A DNA stretch of 64,000 nucleotides from Myxococcus dinghuensis. GTDB taxonomy: Bacteria > Myxococcota > Myxococcia > Myxococcales > Myxococcaceae. Below are positions 8,146 through 20,013 of this stretch, one piece after another. The stretch lies in the NCBI RefSeq assembly GCF_024198235.1, contig NZ_JAKCFB010000012.1, positions 124,001 through 188,000 on the forward strand. Direction: 5' to 3'. Both the position numbers and the translations under genes were made by a program. Each line of letters starts with the position of its first letter. Positions within the stretch are counted from its first letter, which is position 1. The notes under the pieces were generated by a model. That model had not been told where the DNA came from. It saw only the letters and a list, made by a program, of their open reading frames with translations, and made no database searches.

Positions 8146-10250
8146 GAGGCCAGTGATTTTAGAGGGAGTGCGGCGGGTTGCGAGGAAACCGCTGGTAGCA
8201 GCAGCGTGACCTCCGCGCCACCCTCCGGGTGGTTGCGCAGGCGGATGACTCCCTGGTGCTCCTCCATGATGCGCTGGACGATGGACAGGCCCAGGCCCGT
8301 GCCGCCTCGCCGCTTGCTGAAGAACGGCTCGAAGACGTGGGGAACGTCCTCATCCCGGAATCCCGGACCGGCGTCCTTCACGACGCAGCGGACCCAGGCG
8401 CGGCCGTCCTCCTCGAAGGTCTCCGTGGCCACGCGCACGGTGGTGCCGGCGGGCGAGTACTGCACGGCGTTCTCCAGCACGTTGCGGAAGACGTGGAACA
8501 GGCGGCGCGCGTCCATGCGCACGCCCGGCAGCAGCGCCTCGAGCGCGCTCGCGACGTGGACGCCGCCCTTCTCTGCGGCGAGGACGCAGGCGGCCACGGC
8601 CTCCTCCACCACGGGACGGATGGGGCTCTCCACCCACTCGCCCCGGGTGGGGCGGCCGTACTCGAACAGCTCCTGGGTGAGGTGGTTGAGGCGCTTGACC
8701 TCGCCACGCAGCACCTCCAGGTAGGGCGCCAGTTCGGTGCGGTTGCCCACGGTGGCCTCGACGGCGTCCACCACGGCGGAGATGGAGAACAGGGGGTTGC
8801 GCACCTCGTGGGCCACGCCGGCGACGATGGCGCCCATCGCGGCCATCGTCTCGCTGCGGCGCAGGCTGGTCTGCAGCTCCAGCAGGCGCGTCACCTCGTT
8901 GGCGACCAGGATGATGCGCGAGTCCTCGTCGCCGACCTCGTCCACCCACGCGGCGGACAGCTCCCACGTCCTGCGGAAGTGCGGGTCGGTCACCTCGCGG
9001 GTGAGGCTGCCGCGCGTGCGGCGCAGCTCGTCCACCAGCGGCAGCGCGTTGGACCAGGGCGGGGCGCTGGCGGCGGTGTTGAGCGGCTGGCCGGAGGGGT
9101 CCAACCCGCCGAAGAGGATGCACGCGGCGGCGTTGAGGCGGTGGATGGTGCCGTCCGGGCCGAGCACCACGAGCGGCGAGGCCACGGCGTCGAACGTGCG
9201 GCGCCACTCGTGCGCGGAGCGGCGGAAGCTGTTGTGCAGGCGCTGGCGCAGCTCGTCCGCGAGGTAGCGGTCGGTGATGTCGGTGACGACGCACCCCACG
9301 TGCAGCTCGCCCTGGAGGTCGCGCGCGGAGGCGGTGGCGCGGCTGCGCACCCAGCGCACGCGGCCGTCGGCGCAGATGAGCCGGTGCTCCAGCTCCACCT
9401 CGGAGCCCGGCGCGAGCGATTCGATGTTCTCGCGATAGCGCGCGCGGTCCTCCGGATGGACCATGTCCGACCAGAGCGGCGGCGGGCCTCCGTGGGGCCC
9501 CGGCTCGGAGAACGCGGACGCGGGATAGCCGGTGGTGCGCTCGATGACGGGCGTGCAGTAGAAGTCGCGCAGCCGGCCGTCGCGCAGCTTGCCACCCCAG
9601 AGGTAGTCGGGCAGCGAGCGCGTGAGCACGTCGAGCCGCCCCTCGTGCTCCTGGAGGCTCTGCTCCGCGCGCATGCGCTCGGTGAGTTCGGACAGGGCGG
9701 CGATGACGCCCAGCACCTCGCCTCCGGCGCCCTTCACGCGCGTGTAGCTGCCGAACCAGAAGCGCGACTCGCCAGGCGCCGCCGGGGTCTCCACCTCCAG
9801 GTACGTGTCCTGGACGGGCGCGTCCGTCTCGAGGGCGCGCTGGAGCCGCGGCGCGAGCTTGCGGCCCAGCTCCGGCATGACCTCCGTGACGTGGCGGCCC
9901 AGGTGCCCTCCCGCGGGGAGGCCGTTCATCGCGGCGAGCGCGGCGTTGACGTGGATGTAGCGCAGGTTGCGGTCGAAGAAGGCGAAGCCCACGGGCGTGA
10001 CGTCCATGATGGCGTCGCGCAGCGCGCTGGAGTCGCCGGCGCTGCGCAGCGCCGCGTCGCGCTCGCGGCGGGTGCGCTCCCGCGCGTGGGCGAGCAGCAG
10101 CGCGGGGGTCCCCGCGCAGACCAGCACCAGCGTGGCGGTGGTGAGGACTCGCGAGAGGGGGCCGGACCAGGCCCACTCGATGAGCGCGGCGGTGGCCGCG
10201 GCGAGGAGGACGGCCAGCAACATGTGACGGCGGGAGGGGAACGCGTGCAT
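8142..10250 (-). CDS. Multi-PAS sensor histidine kinase
   Basis: A 702-residue membrane kinase. Two N-terminal membrane helices (residues about 10-55) have almost no periplasmic loop between them. Three PAS regions follow: about 75-190 (DVTPVGFAFFDRN), about 205-330 with a PAC motif (HRLICADGRVRWVRSRA), and about 350-450 (FDAVASPLVVLGPDGTIHRLN). The HisKA domain has its phospho-His near residue 480 in GVAHEVRNPL. The HATPase_c domain has the N box NVLENAVQYS, G1 DAGPGF and G2 GGTGLGLSI. The large PAS array and minimal periplasmic part point to a cytoplasmic or membrane-proximal signal. It is coupled to the NtrC-type regulator immediately downstream. Confidence 0.94.
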   Translation of the reverse strand: MHAFPSRRHMLLAVLLAAATAALIEWAWSGPLSRVLTTATLVLVCAGTPALLLAHARERTRRERDAALRSAGDSSALRDAIMDVTPVGFAFFDRNLRYIHVNAALAAMNGLPAGGHLGRHVTEVMPELGRKLAPRLQRALETDAPVQDTYLEVETPAAPGESRFWFGSYTRVKGAGGEVLGVIAALSELTERMRAEQSLQEHEGRLDVLTRSLPDYLWGGKLRDGRLRDFYCTPVIERTTGYPASAFSEPGPHGGPPPLWSDMVHPEDRARYRENIESLAPGSEVELEHRLICADGRVRWVRSRATASARDLQGELHVGCVVTDITDRYLADELRQRLHNSFRRSAHEWRRTFDAVASPLVVLGPDGTIHRLNAAACILFGGLDPSGQPLNTAASAPPWSNALPLVDELRRTRGSLTREVTDPHFRRTWELSAAWVDEVGDEDSRIILVANEVTRLLELQTSLRRSETMAAMGAIVAGVAHEVRNPLFSISAVVDAVEATVGNRTELAPYLEVLRGEVKRLNHLTQELFEYGRPTRGEWVESPIRPVVEEAVAACVLAAEKGGVHVASALEALLPGVRMDARRLFHVFRNVLENAVQYSPAGTTVRVATETFEEDGRAWVRCVVKDAGPGFRDEDVPHVFEPFFSKRRGGTGLGLSIVQRIMEEHQGVIRLRNHPEGGAEVTLLLPAVSSQPAALPLKSLAS

Positions 10251-10388
10251 GGGGTGTGCGCACGCGAGACTATCCGGATTCCTCGGACGTGCCGTGTATC
10301 CCGGCGATGGAGGCGCTGCCTTCGTCGCGTGGTGGGCGAGGGGGCGGGCCGCCAGGACCCGGCTCGGGTCGGTCCCGACACGCGTGCC

Positions 10389-11063
10389 TCAGACGTGCCC
10401 CGCGGAGGGCTCCGCCGCTCGTGACGCGCTCGCGAGCAGCGCCCGCACCTCGTCGTCCGTCGTCTGCGCGAAGTCCCGATACCAGAGGCCCACGGCGAAG
10501 AAGGGGTCGGGCATGCGCGCGCACACCACCTCGTCGGCCTCCTCCTCCAGGAGGTCGCAGGCCTCCGGGGCGGCGACCGGGACGGCGACGACGACGCGTG
10601 CGGGCTCGAGCTGCCGCACCGCCGCCACCGCGGCGCGCATCGTGGCGCCCGTGGCCAGGCCATCGTCGACGAGGATGACGCGGCGATGCCGCACGTCCAG
10701 CGCGGGGCGCCCCTGCCGGTAGCTCCGCTCGCGCCTGCGCAGCTCCGCGCCCTCCCTCGCCGCGGCGGCGTCGATCTGCTCCGGCGGGATGTCGAGCTGC
10801 CGCACCACCTCGTCGTTGACGACGTGGACGCCGCCGGTGGCGATGGCCCCCATGGCCAGCTCCTCGTGGCCCGGCGTCCCCAGCTTGCGCACGAGGAACA
10901 CGTCGAGCGGGGCGCCCAGGGCGCGCGCCACCTCGTACCCCACGGGAACGCCGCCGCGAGGCAGGGCGAACACGCGCGTGTCCGGGTGATGCGCGTACCG
11001 CCCCAGCAGCGCCGCGAGCTCGCGGCCCGCGCTGAAACGGTCCTGGAAGTCGGGCCCTCGCAC
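10389..11063 (-). CDS. Phosphoribosyltransferase family protein
   Basis: A 224-residue protein with the PRPP-binding signature VILVDDGLATGATM (residues about 129-142). The N-terminal FALPRGGVPVGYEVARAL and LVRKLGTPGHEELAMGAIA are typical of the stand-alone ComF/phosphoribosyltransferase-like family, often encoded next to hydrolases or stress proteins. The substrate cannot be told from sequence. The start is a GTG at 11063 with GGGAG about 7 bp upstream. The 138 bp between this gene and the kinase start at 10250 show nothing recognisable. Confidence 0.85.
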   Translation of the reverse strand: MRGPDFQDRFSAGRELAALLGRYAHHPDTRVFALPRGGVPVGYEVARALGAPLDVFLVRKLGTPGHEELAMGAIATGGVHVVNDEVVRQLDIPPEQIDAAAAREGAELRRRERSYRQGRPALDVRHRRVILVDDGLATGATMRAAVAAVRQLEPARVVVAVPVAAPEACDLLEEEADEVVCARMPDPFFAVGLWYRDFAQTTDDEVRALLASASRAAEPSAGHV

Positions 11064-11169
11064 GTCTCGCTCCCCGGCACCTCCGTTCGAGGTGTCTTCC
11101 CCGGAACAATGGCCATCGCGCCACGCGCGGTAAACGTCCCCGCTCCGGCGAGGGCGAGCGACGCGCCGC

Positions 11170-11553
11170 TCAGGTGCCCTCGGTCGTGGCGATGATGTTG
11201 GGCCTGCCCGGCTGGCCGGGTGGCGGCGGCTCGTGGATGCCGGGCGGCGCGATGTCGGGCGGGCGCGGCGGTTCGATCTCCGGCGGCCGCCTCGAGGGGG
11301 GCTCCTCCTCTGGGGGCCGGCGGGTCGGCGGCGCTCGCCCCGGGGGCACCGGGTCCGGCTCCTTCACGGGCGCGTCGGGTGGCGACGTGGGTGGCGGCGG
11401 CTCGGGTGTCCCCGGTGGCTTCGGCGGGGGCTCCGCCGCCACGAGGGAGGAGGCCCGTCCGGCGCGGGCCCGGAGCGAGGACCGGGTCACCCATTGGGGA
11501 CCCCGGCCTCGACGTGCCCTCGGGAGGGCTGCTGGTCCCAGCGATGTGCTCAT
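11170..11553 (-). CDS. Small proline-rich protein, unknown function
   Basis: I do not recognise a family. The 127-residue product has a basic N-terminal third (PRARRGRGP) and then about 75 residues made mostly of Pro, Glu and Arg in short repeats such as EPPPPTSPPD, RRPPEEEPP and RRPPEIEPPRPP. There is no convincing membrane segment. The start at 11553 has AGGAGA about 8-10 bp upstream. Such acidic/proline-rich tails are often periplasm-spanning or disordered linkers. The open frame continues upstream, but codon character and the ribosome binding site favour 11553. It could be a non-coding stretch, as G+C-rich DNA easily gives open frames. Confidence 0.45.
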   Translation of the reverse strand: MSTSLGPAALPRARRGRGPQWVTRSSLRARAGRASSLVAAEPPPKPPGTPEPPPPTSPPDAPVKEPDPVPPGRAPPTRRPPEEEPPSRRPPEIEPPRPPDIAPPGIHEPPPPGQPGRPNIIATTEGT

Positions 11554-11739
11554 GCGTGCGCGTCTCCTGGTCTCCTCGCGGAATTCCCGCGGTGCGGACA
11601 ACCTGTGCACGACGGGGCAGGCGGGCACTGCCCCGGGCGCGCGGGGAGCGGAGGACGCGAGGCCCCGGACGTCGCCGACCCACCGGCCGTCCCGACGGGG
11701 CGTGGTCGGGCCGGTCGTGCCGGATTGCTGCGTCGCGCC

Positions 11740-11755
11740 ACGTGAACCTTCACGT
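11740..11755. promoter_or_regulatory. Perfect 16-bp palindrome, operator-like
   Basis: ACGTGAACCTTCACGT is a perfect inverted repeat (7-bp arms, 2-bp centre). It lies 35 bp before the BON/SRPBCC start in the divergent gap 11554-11790. It looks like a dimeric repressor or activator site; the regulator is unknown. Confidence 0.4.
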
Positions 11756-11790
11756 TTGCCGGAAGGAGTCATCCGGAACGGAGGCACGAC

Positions 11791-12975
11791 ATGAAGGCAG
11801 CCTGGTGGAGCCTCGGCGGTGTGGGCGTGGGCGTGGGCCTGATGTACTGGGCGGACCCTCGCAGTGGCCGATGGCGCAGGTCGCACCTGCAGGGCAGGGC
11901 GGTGCACGTGACCCATGAAGCGGGGAGCGCGCTGGGCGTCATCAAGCGGGACGTGACGCAGCGCTCACGGGGGCTGTTCCTGGAGTCCGTCGCGAGGTTC
12001 CGCTCCGAGTCCGTGGACGACGTGACGGTGGCCGAGCGCGTGCGCGCGGCGCTCGGGCGCGTGTGCTCGCATCCCGGCTCCGTGCGCGTCTCCGTGCGCA
12101 ACGGCGTCGCCACGCTCGAGGGCTCCATCCTGATGGACGAGCTGCGCCGCGTCGTCCCGCGCGTCAGTCATGTCCGGGGCGTGCGGGCCCTGGACAACCG
12201 TCTCATCCCCTACGCGCAGCCGGGGCGACAACCCGAGCTGCAGGGTGGCATCGAACGCAGGCCCGCGCGGCGGCTCTTCGGCGCCAGGCGCTGGTCTCCC
12301 TCGGCGCGGCTCGTCGGCCTGCTCGGAGGCCTGTCGCTGGCGTCGTGGTCGCTGCGCCGTCGCGGCCTGCTGGGCACGCTGGTGGGGGCGGGCGGGCTGG
12401 TGCTGGGCGTGCGCGCGCTGAGCAACCTGGAGCTGCGCAGGCTCACCGGCTTCGGCGTGGGGCCCCGCGCCATCACCCTCCACAAGGACATCACCGTGAA
12501 CGCGCCCGTGGAGGAGGTGTTCGCGTTCTGGGACGCGATGCAGAACTTCCCGCGCTTCATGACCCACGTCGACGAGGTGAGTGTCGACCGCGAGGGGCGC
12601 TCGCGCTGGAAGGTGAAGGGGCCCGCGGGGCTGCACTTCGAATGGGAGGCGGTCGTCACCCAGCGCGTCCCCAACAAGCTGCTCGCGTGGCGCAGCGAGA
12701 AGGGGACGTCGGTGGAGAACGCCGGCGTCATCCACTTCGAGCCCACGCCCCGGGGCGGGACGCGGGTGGACATCCGCCTGGCGTACAACCCGCCGGCCGG
12801 CGCCATCGGCCACGCGTTCGCCCGGCTGCTGGGCGTGGACCCGAAGCGGCAGATGGACGACGACCTGCTGCGCTTCAAGTCGCTGCTGGAGCGCGGGAAG
12901 GCCACGGGCCGTGAGACGGTGACTCGCGAGGAGCTGTCTCCAGCGCGCTCGGGCCCTCGTCAGCGCATGCACTGA
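11791..12975 (+). CDS. BON domain and SRPBCC (cyclase/dehydrase-like) membrane protein
   Basis: A 394-residue protein. An N-terminal glycine-rich hydrophobic segment ([15 protein letters not shown]) resembles the YtxH-type anchor. Residues about 75-140 form a BON domain ([15 protein letters not shown]), which in other proteins binds phospholipid or cell-wall material. A hydrophobic stretch follows (about 175-215). Residues about 230-365 form an SRPBCC/polyketide-cyclase-like START fold ([41 protein letters not shown]), a lipid or hydrophobic-ligand pocket. The start has GGAGG 7 bp upstream. The BON-SRPBCC combination suggests a stress-linked envelope protein that handles lipids (inference). 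Confidence 0.85.
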   Translation: MKAAWWSLGGVGVGVGLMYWADPRSGRWRRSHLQGRAVHVTHEAGSALGVIKRDVTQRSRGLFLESVARFRSESVDDVTVAERVRAALGRVCSHPGSVRVSVRNGVATLEGSILMDELRRVVPRVSHVRGVRALDNRLIPYAQPGRQPELQGGIERRPARRLFGARRWSPSARLVGLLGGLSLASWSLRRRGLLGTLVGAGGLVLGVRALSNLELRRLTGFGVGPRAITLHKDITVNAPVEEVFAFWDAMQNFPRFMTHVDEVSVDREGRSRWKVKGPAGLHFEWEAVVTQRVPNKLLAWRSEKGTSVENAGVIHFEPTPRGGTRVDIRLAYNPPAGAIGHAFARLLGVDPKRQMDDDLLRFKSLLERGKATGRETVTREELSPARSGPRQRMH

Positions 12976-13151
12976 GGGGCGCCGAGGCCCTCGCACCGAC
13001 GCAGGAGCTGCGCGCCATCCCGGAGGACCGGGGTGGCGCGCAAATCTTGCGCGTCCCGCTCCAGGTGTCACCCGGCACGCACCCTGGCGTGGCGCTTGCT
13101 TCACGATTCCCCTCCGATGTGGGGGGAGCGGTTAGTCTCCACCCCGGAACC

Positions 13152-14348
13152 ATGGCGGAGACCTTGTTCGAGGAGTTGAAGCGGTACGTGGGCTTCGATG
13201 CGCGGGACGAGGCGTCGCTCGTCGCGCTTCATGCAGTCGCGAAGCCCCATTTCCCACGCATCTCACGCGTCTTCTACGACCGCATCCTGGAGCACGAGGG
13301 CGCGCGCAAGGCGCTCGAGGGCGGCGAGAGCCAGGTGGGGCACCTGCGGGGCACGCTCCAGGTCTGGATGGACCAGCTGCTGCGTGGGCCGTGGGACGAG
13401 GCGTACTACGAGCTGCGCTGCCGCATCGGCCGGATGCACGTGCGCATCTCCCTGCCGCAGCACTACATGTTCGGCGCGATGAACGTGCTGAGGCAGGAGC
13501 TCACCGACATCATCGACGCGGCGTACCAGGGGCAGTCGGAGGCGCGCCACCTCGCGAGGAGCTCGCTGGGGCGCATCCTGGACCTGGAGCTGGCCATCAT
13601 GCTCCACACCTACCGCGAGGACCTGCTCGTCCAGCAGGCGCGCAGCGAGCGGCTCTCCACGTTCGGCCAACTGGTCGGCTCCATCGGCCACGAGCTGCGC
13701 AACCCGCTGGGGGTCATCGAGACGTCGCTCTACATCCTGCGCAGCCGCGCGGGCGCCACCGTGGACGAGCGCACGAACAAGCACCTGGACCGCATCGGCG
13801 AGCAGGTGGGCATCGCCAACCACATCATCTCCGACCTGCTGGACATGATCCGCGACCGCCCCCTGCAGCGGCAGCCGGTGTGGCTGGACGAGGTGTGGCA
13901 GGAGGCGCTCAAGGCGGTGACGCGTCCGGAGGGCGTGCTCGTGACGACGGAGGGGCTCGCCTCGCTGCCGACCCTCCAGGGGGACGCGGGGCAACTGCGC
14001 CAGGTGTTCGTCAACCTCCTGGAGAACGCCGTCCAGGCCGTGGAGGAGACGGGGGGCACGGTGTCGTTGGTGGGCTCCCTGGTCGAGCCCGGGCGCGTGG
14101 AGGTGGTGCTGGAGGACACCGGGCCCGGGGTGAGCGAGTCCATCCGCCGCCGCCTGTTCGAGCCGTTGATGACGACGAAGGCGCGGGGCATCGGCCTGGG
14201 GCTGCCGCTCGTGCGCCGCATCCTCGAGCGGCATGGCGGCACCATCGCGTACGCGCCGCGCGAAGGCGCGGGTGCCCGCTTCGTGCTCCACTTCCCCGTC
14301 GCTCCCGCAGAGGAGGGCCCGAATGCGTCGGTACCTTCTGCTGGATGA
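13152..14348 (+). CDS. Globin-coupled sensor histidine kinase
   Basis: A 398-residue soluble kinase. Residues 1-155 match the globin/protoglobin sensor fold. The segment [20 protein letters not shown] has the family pattern around the proximal heme His, here H96. HisKA follows with phospho-His H180 in [15 protein letters not shown]. The HATPase_c domain has N box [15 protein letters not shown] and GIGLGLPLV. Heme-bound O2, CO or NO is the expected signal (family knowledge). The start ATG at 13152 was chosen because it sits directly before the globin fold. Its end overlaps the next gene by 26 bp. It heads a three-gene cluster of kinase, double receiver and receiver-kinase. Confidence 0.88.
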   Translation: MAETLFEELKRYVGFDARDEASLVALHAVAKPHFPRISRVFYDRILEHEGARKALEGGESQVGHLRGTLQVWMDQLLRGPWDEAYYELRCRIGRMHVRISLPQHYMFGAMNVLRQELTDIIDAAYQGQSEARHLARSSLGRILDLELAIMLHTYREDLLVQQARSERLSTFGQLVGSIGHELRNPLGVIETSLYILRSRAGATVDERTNKHLDRIGEQVGIANHIISDLLDMIRDRPLQRQPVWLDEVWQEALKAVTRPEGVLVTTEGLASLPTLQGDAGQLRQVFVNLLENAVQAVEETGGTVSLVGSLVEPGRVEVVLEDTGPGVSESIRRRLFEPLMTTKARGIGLGLPLVRRILERHGGTIAYAPREGAGARFVLHFPVAPAEEGPNASVPSAG

Positions 14349-15032
14349 CAACCAGGCGCTGGCGGAGAACCTCGCGGAGATCCTCCGCGACGAGGGGCAC
14401 GAGGCCGTCATCGCGAGCAGCGGCGAGGCGGCGCTGGCGCTCGTTCGCTCCACGCGCTTCGACGCCCTGGTGACGGACATGCGCATGCCCGGAATGAGCG
14501 GCGCGGACGCGGTGCGCCGCATCCGCCTGCTCGACCCGGGCATCGCCGCCGTCGTCGTCACCGCCCACCCGGGAGAGAACGACCTGGAGACGGCGCGGCG
14601 CGAGGGCCTGCTCGCGGTGCTGCCCAAGCCGGTGCCCGTGCCTCAACTCATGGAGCTGCTCGCGCGGGCGCGCCGCGACGGGCTGGTGGTGCTGGTGGAG
14701 GACGACCCGGCGCTGAGCGACAACCTCTCCGAGGTGCTGCGCGCGCGGGGCTTCTCCAGCGTACGGGCGGCGTCGGTGCTCGACACGGAGAACCTGTGCT
14801 GCGCGCGGCCCTTCGCGGCGCTGGTGGACCTGCGCGTGCCGGGAGGCCCTGATGGCGAGGCGCTGCGGCGGCTGCGCGCGCGCTTCCCGCGCCTGCCCAC
14901 CTTCGTCATCACCGCGTGGCCGGACCTGGCCCCGGTGGATGCCGTCATCGACGTGTTCTCCAAGCCCTTCGACACCCGTGAGCTGGTGGGCGCGCTGGAG
15001 TCCGCGCACGCCTCGAGGCCCCCGTCCTCCCA

Positions 15033-15036
<4 letters not shown>
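14323..15036 (+). CDS. Tandem double-receiver response regulator
   Basis: A 237-residue protein made only of two receiver domains. The first has LLLDDNQ, acceptor [17 protein letters not shown] and VLPKPVP. The second (from about residue 122) has LVEDDPA, acceptor [17 protein letters not shown] and FSKPF. Both sets of catalytic residues are complete, so both could be phosphorylated. There is no output domain, so it probably relays or integrates phosphate between the two flanking kinases (inference). The start has GGAGGG 5 bp upstream, inside the previous gene. Its stop overlaps the next start by 4 bases (ATGA). Confidence 0.9.
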
Positions 15037-16139
<1,103 letters not shown>

Positions 16140-16146
16140 GACGGCC

Positions 16147-18108
16147 TCAGAAGCCCCCGGGAGGCGCCACCAGCCCGGAGGTGGTGACGCTGGCGCACAG
16201 GACGCAGCCCTCCTGGAGGGCGCCATCCGCGCGCTCGCCCGTCTTGTCCGCCCGGGCGAGCTGCCGGGTCGGGTCGCCCATCGCGCCGCCCGGCTCGTTC
16301 GTGAACCAGATGTCGAACTCGTAGTGGACCGGCACCGGCTTGCCGTCGAGCATGGCCGGCGCGTAGCGCCACGTCGTCAGCGTGCGGATGACGGCCTCCT
16401 CCAGGCCGGAGAGGCCCTGGAGCGACTTGCAGTCGGTGACGCTGCCCTCCGCGGTGATGGTGCATCGGGTCACCACCGCGCCGTTGGGCACCGCGGAGAT
16501 GCGCGAGCGCATGCCCTGGGTCAGGTCCGCGAAGTGGAACCGCCGCCCGGACACGAAGCGGGGCGGGGTGATGCCGGGCCCCAGGTCGAAGACGCCGTCC
16601 TGGTCCTGGTCGTGATTGATGCGCGCGGGGGGCTCCGTCCGCGTCGACGCCGCGGCGACGGCGAGGTGCAGCGGGAGCGACGGCAGGGGCAGGGGGCCCA
16701 TGTCCTCGGCCACGGCCTCCCTTGACTCGACCGCCTGGCTGTCCGCCTCTTCGGCGGAGGGCTCCGCGTCGAGCGGGTACGGCGTGCGCGGCAGCTCCGT
16801 GCGCGCGATGCCCTCCGTGTCCGGGATGAGCAGCGGCGCCGGCTCCGGGGCGCGCGGCTTGCTCACCGGCGCCTTGGCGGCGGGGGGCGTCGTGGCGCGC
16901 GGCGGGCGGCTCGGCGGGGGCGGCGCGACGGGCGCCATCATGGGGAGCGGCGCCACCAGCGGCCGGTGGATGGGCGGCAGGCCCGCGTCGACGAGCGGAC
17001 GCTCCATGCCCGTCAGCGGCTTGATGGCGCCACGGCCCGGCGCCGGGGCGGAAGGTTCGGCGCCCGCGACGAGCGGCACCTGGGAGGTGCCCAGGGCGAT
17101 GGCGAGCGCCGCGCCACCCAGCCCGCTGGCCAGCCGCCACGTCCGGCTCGGCGCGCGGGACTCCGGCGTCACCAGGAGCCGGCGGATGCGCGACAGGAGC
17201 GAACCCCCGTCGGCGCCGAGCGCGAGCCCCGCCATGGAGGGCACACGCAACTGCTCGAGGTGTGTCAGCGCCTGCGCGTAGAGCAGGGCGTCGCCGCACG
17301 ACTGCACGGCGAGGTCATCCGCGCAGTGCTCGCGCTCCTCGCGGATGCGGTGCGACAGCCACCAGACGGCGGGGTGGTAGAACAGGAACGTCTCCACCAG
17401 CGTCTGCAGCAGGTTGACCAGGTAGTCGTGCCGCCGGATGTGCGCGAGCTCGTGGGCGAGGACCGCCTCGAGCTGTGACGGCGACAGGCCGCTGATGGCG
17501 CCCACGGGGACGAGGATGAGCGGCCGCCACAGCCCGATGACCATGGGGATGTCCACGCGGTGGGTGGCCAGCAGCCTCACCGCGCGCGTCATGCGCAGCC
17601 GCGCCAGCGCGTGCTCCAGGGCCTGCCGCCAGTCGGCGGGCGCCTCCTGCGTGTGCAGGCGCATCAGCCGCTGGGCCGCGAACCAGGAGACCAGCGTCCG
17701 GGCGGACAGGAGCAGCACGCCGCAACACCACAGCGGCAGGAGCCAGGGCCGCAGCGTCTCCAGCCCGAAGCCCGCCTGGGGCGCGTCCGTGAGCAGCACC
17801 ACCGTGCGCGCCGTCGCCGGGGGAATCCCCAGGGAGGCCACCACGGAGGCCGTCGCCACGGGGGCGCGGGAGCCCGCGGCCATCATCTCCAGCAGGGCCG
17901 AACCGAAGGAGAAGAGCGGCAGCACGCCCATGGCCAGCAGGCCCAGGCAGGCGGTGACGTACCGCGCGCTCGCGGCGCGTTGAGGCATCAAGGCGAGGAG
18001 GCCGGCGGCCACCAGGGCCACCGCGAAGCCCTGCCAGACGAAGGCGAGCAGGGCGTGTTCCAGGGCGCGGATGAGCGGCGGCGCCGTCCAGGGGTCCAGC
18101 GCGGCCAT
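16147..18108 (-). CDS. BlaR1/MecR1-like M56 metallopeptidase with TonB C-terminal domain
   Basis: About 653 residues. Several N-terminal membrane helices surround an M56 gluzincin site: HELAH (H219, E220, H223) and the downstream ligand region EEREHCADDLA. This is the family that cleaves BlaI-type repressors. The C-terminal half lacks the penicillin-binding sensor of true BlaR1. It has a Pro-rich stretch (residues about 330-440) and a TonB_C-like domain (TTWRYAPAMLDGKPVPVHYE). The start is ATG at 18108, overlapping the BlaI stop as TGATG (GTG at 18111 is the alternative). Coupling to the repressor gene supports a repressor-protease pair whose signal is not a beta-lactam (inference). Confidence 0.9.
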   Translation of the reverse strand: MAALDPWTAPPLIRALEHALLAFVWQGFAVALVAAGLLALMPQRAASARYVTACLGLLAMGVLPLFSFGSALLEMMAAGSRAPVATASVVASLGIPPATARTVVLLTDAPQAGFGLETLRPWLLPLWCCGVLLLSARTLVSWFAAQRLMRLHTQEAPADWRQALEHALARLRMTRAVRLLATHRVDIPMVIGLWRPLILVPVGAISGLSPSQLEAVLAHELAHIRRHDYLVNLLQTLVETFLFYHPAVWWLSHRIREEREHCADDLAVQSCGDALLYAQALTHLEQLRVPSMAGLALGADGGSLLSRIRRLLVTPESRAPSRTWRLASGLGGAALAIALGTSQVPLVAGAEPSAPAPGRGAIKPLTGMERPLVDAGLPPIHRPLVAPLPMMAPVAPPPPSRPPRATTPPAAKAPVSKPRAPEPAPLLIPDTEGIARTELPRTPYPLDAEPSAEEADSQAVESREAVAEDMGPLPLPSLPLHLAVAAASTRTEPPARINHDQDQDGVFDLGPGITPPRFVSGRRFHFADLTQGMRSRISAVPNGAVVTRCTITAEGSVTDCKSLQGLSGLEEAVIRTLTTWRYAPAMLDGKPVPVHYEFDIWFTNEPGGAMGDPTRQLARADKTGERADGALQEGCVLCASVTTSGLVAPPGGF

Positions 18109-18494
18109 CACTTCCCCCGCCTCTCTTGCGCGTCGAGCAGCTTGCGGATCTCCGCCAGCTCCTCCGCGGAGGCCTTCTTCATGGAGAGGGCCTGGGCCAC
18201 CACGCTCATCGCCGAGCCGCCGAAGGCCCGGTCCATCAAATCCCGGAGCAGGTCACGCTGGGTGCGCTGCTGGCTGAGCGACGCCTGATAGACGTGGGTG
18301 CGCTCGGTCTCGTCCCGCTGGACCAGCCCCTTCTCCGTCATGTTCTGCAGGAGCTTGAGGACCGTGGTGTAGCCGGTGTCCTGCGTGTCGCGCAGCGACT
18401 CGTGCACCTGCCGGACGGTGCTCGGGCCCAACTGCCAGAGGACCCGGAGGATGGCCAATTCGGCGCGCGTGGGCTGCGGGGGCACGGGCATCAT
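18108..18494 (-). CDS. BlaI/MecI/CopY-family transcriptional repressor
   Basis: A 128-residue repressor with an N-terminal winged helix (ELAILRVLWQLGPSTVRQVH, GYTTVLKLLQNMTEKGLVQR) and a C-terminal dimerisation region (FGGSAMSVVAQALS) where this family is cut by its M56 protease. Two adjacent Met codons (18494, 18491) are possible starts. The two palindromes just upstream resemble the family operator and overlap the promoter, so it should repress its own operon. The predicted transcription start is at or within 2 bases of the ATG, so the mRNA would be leaderless, which fits the lack of a ribosome-binding site. Confidence 0.93.
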   Translation of the reverse strand: MMPVPPQPTRAELAILRVLWQLGPSTVRQVHESLRDTQDTGYTTVLKLLQNMTEKGLVQRDETERTHVYQASLSQQRTQRDLLRDLMDRAFGGSAMSVVAQALSMKKASAEELAEIRKLLDAQERRGK

Positions 18495-18502
18495 GGCGTG
18501 CG

Positions 18503-18531
18503 AGTATTACGACGGGTGTCGTATCTGTCAA
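18503..18531 (-). promoter_or_regulatory. Sigma70-type promoter of the blaI-blaR1-like operon
   Basis: On the minus strand a perfect -35 TTGACA (18526-18531) is separated by exactly 17 bp from a -10 AATACT (18503-18508). The expected start point is 18494-18496, next to the ATG at 18494. Operator 1 fills the spacer and operator 2 abuts the -35. Confidence 0.7.
18508..18523. promoter_or_regulatory. Operator 1 for the BlaI-type repressor
   Basis: TACGAC-GGGT-GTCGTA is a perfect inverted repeat inside the -35/-10 spacer. BlaI/MecI operators have the form TACA/TGTA, and here TACGAC/GTCGTA would be the variant. Binding would block RNA polymerase directly. Confidence 0.65.
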
Positions 18532-18544
18532 CGACGCCCGTCGT
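18531..18544. promoter_or_regulatory. Operator 2 for the BlaI-type repressor
   Basis: ACGAC-GCCC-GTCGT repeats the arms of operator 1. Its centre is 22 bp from that of operator 1, two helical turns, so two dimers would sit on the same face of the DNA. Confidence 0.6.
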
Positions 18545-18568
18545 AGACCCGCCCCCGGCGCGCCCGCC

Positions 18569-19990
<1,422 letters not shown>

Positions 19991-20013
19991 GGGGGTGGGG
20001 CTCGGGAAGCGGG

